From Sporobacter sp963677825 (GTDB lineage Bacteria; Bacillota; Clostridia; Oscillospirales; Oscillospiraceae), in NCBI GenBank assembly GCA_963677825.2, contig CAXXEF010000002.1, forward strand, positions 1 to 53,242: 53,242 bases of DNA, written 5' to 3'. Position 1 is the first letter of the stretch, and each line of letters begins with the position of its first letter. This document shows positions 47,924-53,242 of this stretch, in pieces. The notes beneath the pieces were generated by a model. That model was not told the DNA's origin. It saw only the letters and a list, made by a program, of their open reading frames with translations, and did no database searches. A program made the position numbers and the translations under genes.

Positions 47924-48445
47924 CTTTATATTCTTTTAACAAAAACACAATATAGATTTTAGATCTTTTGCTTAGTCGGAATCTGTTTTATCGCCGACGC
48001 TTGATGCTACTTTGGTGGTAAATGCACGGGCGATCAGGATGCCGGAGACCGCGGCGATGGCGCGCGGTGTCAATGGCGAGTAGAAAATCGTTTTGAACCA
48101 ATTCACCGGCAAAGCTGCCCAATACATGATCCAGTAAACACTTGGGATCATGGCGTAGATAAACAAGACGATGCCCGGTATGAGCAGCCGGGGATTAACC
48201 GCGACATGTCCGTTGGCGAAGTACTCAAACCAGTTTTTCGCACTCAGCGCGGCAATTAGAAAAACGAGCAACGATCCGGTGATGAAATAGAGGATATATG
48301 GCGTCATATCAAACCGATACCCGTGCCGTTCCACCTGGACATGCGTTTGCGCCAGACAAACAATCGCGGCGGCGATCAGCACGACGCTTGCGGCGGTGGT
48401 GACGATTTTCCGATACTGATGCATGGCGTTTCCTTTCCAGTCGGC
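47908..48445. repeat. Tandem duplication unit 1
   Basis: A 538-base unit containing one small membrane-protein gene and its 3' flank. The 3' flank (47908-48007) matches that of unit 2 at nearly every position over about 100 bases, and the bases around the start codon (48405-48445) match too. The middle is clearly diverged. Confidence 0.9.
47972..48424 (-). CDS. Small four-helix membrane protein, paralogue B of a tandem pair
   Basis: A 150-residue membrane protein with four hydrophobic helices (about 8-26, 43-60, 80-97 and 118-136). It opens MHQYRKIVTTAASVVL and closes ASSVGDKTDSD, the same ends as the upstream paralogue, but the middle is only moderately similar. No family is recognised. The site AAAGGAAA precedes ATG 48424. 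It is likely expressed from the same transcript as paralogue A and recR. Confidence 0.75.
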   Translation of the reverse strand: MHQYRKIVTTAASVVLIAAAIVCLAQTHVQVERHGYRFDMTPYILYFITGSLLVFLIAALSAKNWFEYFANGHVAVNPRLLIPGIVLFIYAMIPSVYWIMYWAALPVNWFKTIFYSPLTPRAIAAVSGILIARAFTTKVASSVGDKTDSD

Positions 48446-48980
48446 AAGTGAGCAGAGTCAACTTTATATTCTTGTAACAAAAACACAATATAGATTTTAG
48501 ATCTTTTGCTTAGTCGGAATCTGTTTTATCGCCGACGCTTGATGCTGCTTTGGTGGTAAATGCGTGGGCGATCAGGATACCGGAGACTGCGGCGATGGCA
48601 TGACTGGCGAAGGATGATAACATGACGGCTTTGTACCATGGACCCGGCAAACCGAATGTCATGACCCAGACCATTGAAGGAACCATCGCATATATCAAAA
48701 GAACGATACACGGAATGAGCAGCCATAAGTTGACCGATATGTTGCCTTGCGTAAAATATAAAAACCAGTTCTTCATACTTAGAAACGCGATTAAGAAGAC
48801 GAGAAAGGATGCGACGATTGAATAGAAAATATGAAGGGCTGTTTCAAATCTAGCTGCATATACCTGTAATTCTAGATGCACATAAGCAAGACCAACAATT
48901 GCGGCGAAAACAAGGACGACGCTTGCAGCGGTGGTGATAATTTTCCGATACTGATGCATGGCGATTCCTTTCCAGTCGGC
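48446..48980. repeat. Tandem duplication unit 2
   Basis: A 535-base copy adjacent to unit 1, one codon shorter. It ends at the shared CCAGTCGGC before the recR gene. Confidence 0.9.
48510..48959 (-). CDS. Small four-helix membrane protein, paralogue A of a tandem pair
   Basis: A 149-residue paralogue of the next gene, with four predicted helices. Its first 16 and last 20 residues are nearly the same as in paralogue B, whereas residues about 20-115 differ at many positions, including a helix with FLVFLIAFLSMKNWFLYF. It lies only 33 bases after recR, so it may be in that operon. AAAGGAA precedes ATG 48959. The function is unknown. Confidence 0.75.
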   Translation of the reverse strand: MHQYRKIITTAASVVLVFAAIVGLAYVHLELQVYAARFETALHIFYSIVASFLVFLIAFLSMKNWFLYFTQGNISVNLWLLIPCIVLLIYAMVPSMVWVMTFGLPGPWYKAVMLSSFASHAIAAVSGILIAHAFTTKAASSVGDKTDSD

Positions 48981-48992
48981 GGATGCTTCTGC

Positions 48993-49592
48993 TTATATCT
49001 CCTGACGTCCATCCATCGCGCGCATAAGCGTCGCGTCGTCGGCAAATTCCAGATTAAGCCCGACGGGCATACCGTATGCCAGACGCGTGATACGCACGCC
49101 GAACGGCTTGAGCAGGCGCGAGATGTATTTGGCTGTCGTTTCGCCCTCGGTGTCGGGGTTGGTGGCCATGATGACCTCCTCGATGCGCCCGTCGGCGACG
49201 CGGTTGACGAGCTCTTTGATCTTCAGGTCGTCCGGTCCGATGTGGTTGAGCGGCGAAATGACGCCGTGTAATACATGATAATGCCCGTTATACTCATGTG
49301 TGCGTTCGATGGCGATGACGGCTTTCGGGTCGCTGACGACGCACACGGTGCGCTCATCGCGCCGCGGGCTGGCACAGACGGAGCACACTTCGCCGTCGGT
49401 CAGGTTCTGGCAGACGGTGCAGCAGCGCACGTTGCGCTTGGCGTCGATAATAGCCTGCGCGAACGCCTCCGCTTCACCGTCGGGCAGGGCGAGCACGTAA
49501 AAAGCTAAGCGCTGCGCCGTTTTTTGCCCGATGCCGGGCAGCGCGGCAAATTTTTCGATGAGGGACTCGAGCAGAGCGGGGAAGAAACTCAT
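48993..49592 (-). CDS. recR: Recombination protein RecR
   Basis: A 199-residue recombination mediator that loads RecA with RecO/RecF at single-strand gaps. It shows a helix-hairpin-helix (LPGIGQKTAQRLAFYVL), a four-Cys zinc site (CCTVCQNL and CSVCASPRR), a Toprim domain with VVSDPKAVIAIERT and MATNPDTEGETTAKYI, and a C-terminal Walker-B-like end. The usual dnaX-ybaB neighbours are absent; here rpe is upstream in a compact pair. Confidence 0.96.
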   Translation of the reverse strand: MSFFPALLESLIEKFAALPGIGQKTAQRLAFYVLALPDGEAEAFAQAIIDAKRNVRCCTVCQNLTDGEVCSVCASPRRDERTVCVVSDPKAVIAIERTHEYNGHYHVLHGVISPLNHIGPDDLKIKELVNRVADGRIEEVIMATNPDTEGETTAKYISRLLKPFGVRITRLAYGMPVGLNLEFADDATLMRAMDGRQEI

Positions 49593-49625
49593 AAATATTG
49601 ATCCTTTCGGTAACGACGTCAGCCG

Positions 49626-50273
49626 TTACAGTGCGCGAAGTGTAGCGATCATTGCAGCGCGGTCGCTCGCGCCGAACACGGCGCTGCCGGCCACCAGCAC
49701 ATCCGCCCCAGCGCCGACGGCGCGTTTGGCTGTTTCGGCGTTGATACCGCCGTCGACCTGCAACTCGATTTTCAGACCGCGCCGGTCGAACTCGTTGCGT
49801 AAAAACGTGATTTTGGGGAGCATATCGGCCATGAATTTCTGGCCGCCGAAACCCGGCTCGACCGTCATGACGAGCGCGAGGTCGATCGCGTCAAGATACG
49901 GCAGCAGACGCTCGGCCGGTGTACCGGGCTTGATGGACAGTCCGGCTTTTTTGCCACGCGCGCGGATTTTGGAAAGTGCCTGCGCCGTGTTTTCCGGTGT
50001 GTCGGCTTCGGTGTGTAAAACGACGAGATCGGCGCCGGCATCGATGAAGGTATCGACGTACCGGATCGGTTCGGTGATCATTAAGTGCACGTCGAGCGTC
50101 ATGTCCGTATACCGCCGCACCGACTCGAGTACGGGGATGCCGACGGAAATGTTCGGAACGAACATGCCGTCCATCACGTCAAAATGCAGGTAGTCGGCGC
50201 TGGAGACGCTGTCGATCTCCGCGCCGAGGCGTGTAAAGTCGGCCGACAAAATGGAGGGCGCAATCTTGATCAT
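49626..50273 (-). CDS. rpe: Ribulose-phosphate 3-epimerase
   Basis: A 215-residue TIM-barrel enzyme that interconverts ribulose 5-phosphate and xylulose 5-phosphate, feeding the transketolase encoded at 3-5 kb. The opening IAPSILSADFTRLGAEI, HFDVMDGMFVPNISVG, VHLMITEP, MTVEPGFGGQKF and the phosphate-binding VDGGINAETA near the end are family hallmarks. The ribosome binding site is AAGGA. The gene has a long, hairpin-rich leader. Confidence 0.96.
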   Translation of the reverse strand: MIKIAPSILSADFTRLGAEIDSVSSADYLHFDVMDGMFVPNISVGIPVLESVRRYTDMTLDVHLMITEPIRYVDTFIDAGADLVVLHTEADTPENTAQALSKIRARGKKAGLSIKPGTPAERLLPYLDAIDLALVMTVEPGFGGQKFMADMLPKITFLRNEFDRRGLKIELQVDGGINAETAKRAVGAGADVLVAGSAVFGASDRAAMIATLRAL

Positions 50274-50284
50274 GGTATTAGTCC

Positions 50285-50460
50285 TTATCTTGAGATGAGC
50301 AGGCGGGCGTTTTCACGAAAACGTCGCACCGGCATAGTATTGAATAAGCGGCAGGCGCGCCGCTTGCTTTCATATAGGGGCTGCGTCCGATCTTTTTCGG
50401 GCGCAGCCCCGAAGTGGCATCCGGACAAAAGCCAAGGGCTTTTCTTCAGCGTTGTCATAT
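50285..50460 (-). ncRNA. Structured leader of rpe: four consecutive hairpins, unknown class
   Basis: Four inverted repeats lie in series, in 5' to 3' order on the minus strand: AAAAGCC/GGCTTTT (50427-50443, loop 3), a 14-bp stem GGGGCTGCG.../...CGCAGCCCC (50377-50410, loop 6, one G-T pair), AAGCGGC/GCCGCTT (50346-50365), and CGTTTT/AAAACG (50308-50323). None ends in a clear T-run. It may be a regulatory leader, a small RNA or a dispersed intergenic element. A small open frame (50285-50479) overlaps it but has no ribosome binding site. Confidence 0.45.
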
Positions 50461-50498
50461 AAATGCGTCCGTAAGGCAACAGCTGGAAAATACGGTAC

Positions 50499-50523
50499 TA
50501 TAATCGGTATTATACCGACTATA
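50499..50523. promoter_or_regulatory. 25-bp dyad between divergent promoters
   Basis: The dyad (11 of 12 pairs match, centre at 50511) has the core CGGTATTATACCG (50505-50517). It overlaps the -10 region of the minus-strand promoter and lies about 45 bases upstream of the plus-strand one, as an operator would. Confidence 0.5.
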
Positions 50524-50547
50524 ATATAATAAATCAAACACTGTCAA
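50519..50547 (-). promoter_or_regulatory. Possible promoter of rpe-recR
   Basis: On the minus strand consensus TTGACA (50547-50542), 17-base spacer, TTATAG (50524-50519). Confidence 0.5.
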
Positions 50548-50567
50548 TACGAATGCGTCGGCTTATC

Positions 50568-50596
50568 TTGACACACTCGTCACGTGCGCATAAAAT
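50568..50596 (+). promoter_or_regulatory. Promoter of xpaC-telA-lemA-TPM operon
   Basis: TTGACA (50568-50573), 17-base spacer, TAAAAT (50591-50596), about 55 bases before the first start codon. Confidence 0.75.
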
Positions 50597-50649
50597 AAGA
50601 GGACAAGCTGCCATATTTAGGTTGAGCGCAGAATTCGGAGCGAAACAAA

Positions 50650-51291
50650 ATGATGCGAGAAGTCAAAATTAAATCCCCGGCGCCTTTTTACGGGCTGGCT
50701 GCCGTGTGGCTTGGGTACTGTCTGTTTTTTCCGCTGTACAAGCTGTGGCATTTTGTGCTGTTGATCGGCCTTGGTGCGGCGTCGTACTTTGTGTTTTCCA
50801 TACTATTCCCGGGAAAAACCGAGTATGTCGAAGAGCCGGAGCAGCCTGTCACGACAGGCAATCCAGATATTGACGCGCTGTTAGCCGAGGGCACCGTCGC
50901 GGTTAATGAGATGGCGCGGCTTTGCGCGTCAATCAAAAGCGAGGCTACCTGCAAGAAGATCGACGAGATCATCTCGCTGACGGACAAGATATTCAAAGAC
51001 CTGATACACGATCCGTCCGACTATAGGCAGGTCAAGCATTTCGCGGGTTACTACCTGCCCACCACGATCAAGCTCCTGCACACATACGACCGGATGGGCA
51101 GCCTTGGCAGTACCGGTAAAAACATCACCAGTACAATGCAGCGCATTGATGACATCCTCGACACCATGATTGAGGGATATAAAAAACAGCTCGACGCGCT
51201 GTTTGCCAATCAGGCGCTCGACATCGAAACGGATATCGTCGTGCTGGAGAGTATGCTGAAAAAAGAGGGGCTTGCCGGCAAAGACTTTTAG
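50650..51291 (+). CDS. XpaC-like 5-bromo-4-chloroindolyl phosphate hydrolysis family protein
   Basis: A 213-residue protein with two N-terminal membrane helices (about 14-30 and 34-54) followed by a helical cytoplasmic domain (AEGTVAVNEMARLCASI, QVKHFAGYYLPTTIKLLHTYDR). It matches the XpaC family, which in Firmicutes is usually found just before telA, as here. The family name comes from an old phenotype and its biochemical role is not known. It is predicted to act at the membrane with TelA. The start is ATG 50650; a near-upstream GGAG is weak. The next gene follows after 80 bases. Confidence 0.8.
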   Translation: MMREVKIKSPAPFYGLAAVWLGYCLFFPLYKLWHFVLLIGLGAASYFVFSILFPGKTEYVEEPEQPVTTGNPDIDALLAEGTVAVNEMARLCASIKSEATCKKIDEIISLTDKIFKDLIHDPSDYRQVKHFAGYYLPTTIKLLHTYDRMGSLGSTGKNITSTMQRIDDILDTMIEGYKKQLDALFANQALDIETDIVVLESMLKKEGLAGKDF

Positions 51292-51371
51292 GCAGCCAGG
51301 TCAACAAGCAGGCAAACGGCCAGACCTGCAAGCACAAATAATTCGCGTTCACAACAGAAAGGAAGAATACT

Positions 51372-52543
51372 ATGCCAGATAACGCCGCCGAATACAAGCC
51401 GACCCTTAAACTCAGCACCGACGACGCACCGGCTGCGCCGGATGCGGCGGCAGCGCAGGCGACGGCACAGGAAACGGCACCCGTTAAGGCCGACGCACCG
51501 GTCGCCAAGCTTGATATCAGCAATCTGACGGAAGAAGAGCAAAAGATCGTCCATGACTTCTCAAAGCAGATCGATATCAAGGATACCAACGCCATTTTAA
51601 CGTACGGCGCCGCCGCACAGCAAAATATTGCCGACTTTTCGTCGAGTACGTTGAGCAATGTGCGCACGAAGGACATGGGCGAGGTCGGCGACATGCTGTC
51701 CAGCCTCGTCGTGCAGCTCAAGGGCTTTAATTACGGCGAAAACGAGAAAAAGGGACTGTTCGGTCTCGGCAGACGTATCCGCAATCAGATCGCGACGATT
51801 AAGGCCGAGTACGACAAAACGTCGGTCAACGTCGACAAGATTGCCGAGATGCTGGAGCAGCATCAGATCGTTTTGCTCAAAGACGCGGCGATGCTTGACA
51901 AAATGTACGGTATGAATCAGGCGTACTTCAAAGAACTGACGATGTACATCCTCGCCGGCAAGGAAAAGCTTGCCGAATGTAACGATGTATTGCTGCCGGA
52001 GCTTAAGGCCAAAGCGGCTGCCTCCGGCAAGCCGGAGGACGCGCAGGCCGTCAACGACTTTGCCAATATGATCAACCGCTTTGAAAAGAAGCTGTACGAC
52101 CTTGAACTCACGCGCACCATTTCGATCCAGATGTCGCCGCAAATCCGGCTCATCCAGAACAACGACAGCCTGATGGTCGAGAAGATCCAGACATCGCTCG
52201 TGAATACGATCCCGCTGTGGAAGTCGCAGATGGTGCTCGCGCTCGGGATGCACCATGCCCAGCAGGCGATGGAAGCGCAGCGCGAGGTAACAAATCTGAC
52301 CACGAGCTGCTTAAGAAAAACGCCGATACGCTCAAAACCGGCACGATCGAGATTGCCAAGGAGTCCGAGCGCGGCGTGGCCGATATCGAAACGCTTGTTG
52401 AGACGAATCAGAAGCTCATCGAAACGCTGGAGGAAGTGCGGACGATCCAGGTCGAGGGCGCCGCTAAGCGCCGCGAGGCCGAAGTTGAACTCGGTCGTAT
52501 CGAGGGTGAGCTGAAGCAAAAACTGATGGATCTGCGGAAGTAG
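51372..52543 (+). pseudogene. TelA-like (toxic anion resistance) protein with a one-base frameshift
   Basis: The reading frame from ATG 51372 encodes the TelA family core (residues 45-310: LDISNLTEEEQKIVHDFSKQID, GLGRRIRNQIATIKAEYDKTS, TISIQMSPQIRLIQNNDSLM). Near 52300 it leaves the family sequence and runs on as a basic, unrelated tail to 52514. The expected C-terminal part (ELLKKNADTLKTGTIEIAKE through GELKQKLMDLRK) lies in another frame and ends at 52543. One extra base at 52300-52303 (ACCACGAG for ACCAACGAG) would restore it. So this is a recent inactivation, an assembly error, or a programmed slip. TelA is a coiled-coil stress protein first linked to tellurite resistance. Confidence 0.88.
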
Positions 52544-52546
52544 CCG

Positions 52547-53116
52547 ATGAGCGTGCTTAAAAAACGCTCGACCGCGGCGCTTATTGCGGCTGTCGTCATC
52601 ATTCTGGGGACGCTGTTCGGCGTACACCGGAGCATCGCTGCGCAGACACAGCAAATTGAATCCATGTTCAACGACGGTATCTATCTGGCAGACGAGGCAT
52701 ATTTGCAGCCGTCGATCCGTGAACAGCTTGACGAGCGGGCATTTTCCGCGCTTGGCCTCGTGACGATTGCCAATCACTACGACGGGCTTGACGAGCAGGC
52801 CGATGCCGTACGTCAGGCGCGCAATATGCTGCTCGATACCGATTCGATTGCGGCGAAATACGAGGCGAACATCCGCTTACAGACGGCCGTAGAGACGCTC
52901 TACGCTGCAATGACGGCGCAGGGGATCGGCGCGGACGATACGGACGCCGCCGACGCTTACGCCTACACGTTTAATGGCGCGCAGGGCGTCATCGATCATA
53001 GCGCCTACAACTATGTCGTGGCTGAATTCCGCGATGAGCTGAGCGCATTTCCCGTCAACGCGATTAAAATACTAGCATTTGTAAGGGTTCCGGAATATTT
53101 CGGACCGGAGGATTAA
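52547..53116 (+). CDS. LemA family-like protein
   Basis: A 189-residue protein with one N-terminal membrane helix (about 9-26) and a helical domain typical of LemA: RSIAAQTQQIESMFNDGIYL, REQLDERAFSALGLVTIA, and the final NYVVAEFRDELSAFPVNAIK segment with PEYF. The family often has a companion TPM-domain protein, which follows directly. It starts 3 bases after the telA stop. The function is not firmly known; it is expected at the cytoplasmic membrane. Confidence 0.78.
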   Translation: MSVLKKRSTAALIAAVVIILGTLFGVHRSIAAQTQQIESMFNDGIYLADEAYLQPSIREQLDERAFSALGLVTIANHYDGLDEQADAVRQARNMLLDTDSIAAKYEANIRLQTAVETLYAAMTAQGIGADDTDAADAYAYTFNGAQGVIDHSAYNYVVAEFRDELSAFPVNAIKILAFVRVPEYFGPED

Positions 53117-53118
53117 TC

Positions 53119-53242
53119 ATGATTAAAAAGCTGATCGCAGTAGCGGCCGCGGTGATACTGGCGCTACTTGTTGCCGTGCCGGCACTGGCTGTCGTTGAGC
53201 AAAGCCCGGAGTACTATGTGGCCGACTACGCCAACGTGCTGT
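53119..53242 (+). CDS. TPM-domain protein, start only (truncated by window end)
   Basis: The first 41 residues are visible: a signal peptide (MIKKLIAVAAAVILALL, cleaved near ALA) and the opening of a TPM domain (YYVADYANVL). GGAGG precedes ATG 53119. Its place after the LemA-like gene fits the frequent LemA-TPM pairing. The remainder lies outside the window. Confidence 0.75.
   Translation, partial: MIKKLIAVAAAVILALLVAVPALAVVEQSPEYYVADYANVL

Noticed and set aside
50285..50479. Small minus-strand protein of 64 codons
   Set aside because: No ribosome binding site, and it spans the hairpins of the rpe leader; the structure explains the sequence better.

Overview
The window looks like a chromosomal segment of a spore-forming, GC-rich Clostridia species, probably of the Oscillospirales/Ruminococcaceae type. 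Evidence: Firmicutes-style promoters (TTGACA-17-TATAAT) and strong AGGAGG ribosome binding sites, frequent GTG/TTG starts, RNase J, a YtvI-like permease, a BofC C-terminal-like protein, a DUF1292 protein, pyruvate phosphate dikinase, a two-gene transketolase and an L10 leader. Almost everything is ordinary housekeeping or accessory chromosome. I see no phage, transposase, CRISPR array, rRNA or tRNA gene. A few genes (around 4993-5817, 10150-10596 and 45107-45511) are clearly AT-richer than their neighbours and may be recent arrivals.

Layout. 1-7.2 kb: mnmG (minus, truncated by the window edge), glycyl-tRNA synthetase, split transketolase, an AT-rich lipoprotein, mnmE. 7.2-13.3 kb: ppdK, a small membrane protein, a VOC protein, and the agmatine-to-putrescine pair aguA-aguB. 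13.3-24.1 kb: an old-yellow-enzyme/dienoyl-CoA-reductase-type flavoprotein, a lipoprotein, a uroporphyrinogen-decarboxylase-superfamily protein, a CNNM/CBS/CorC membrane protein, two MoaF-like genes facing a DUF169 gene, and an alpha/beta hydrolase. 24.1-33.6 kb: a rubredoxin-like/membrane fusion, ruvX, two half-size TSUP permeases, a YtvI-like permease, the aspartate-pathway operon hom-lysC, an alpha/alpha-toroid protein, and a class A penicillin-binding protein with an 18-bp repeat tail.

33.6-44.4 kb: BofC-like and DUF1292 proteins, a probable 6S RNA, a membrane-anchored foldase-like protein, rplJ-rplL with an L10 leader, a Na+/Ca2+ exchanger, and carA followed by a carB reading frame that continues in frame into a complete diaminopimelate-epimerase-like domain. 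44.4-50.3 kb: a MarR regulator, a membrane protein, an ArsC-like protein, RNase J, a tandem pair of duplicated small membrane proteins, recR and rpe. 50.3-53.2 kb: a hairpin-rich rpe leader, then xpaC-telA-lemA-TPM, with telA broken by a one-base frameshift and the TPM gene cut by the window end.

Most unusual: the CarB-DapF fusion, whose epimerase domain lacks both canonical catalytic cysteines (Gly and Ser instead). Next are the four-hairpin leader with a 25-bp dyad upstream of rpe, the tandem membrane-protein duplication with conserved ends and a divergent middle, and the MoaF-like/DUF169 divergent locus. All functional names are from reading the translations; no database search was run.
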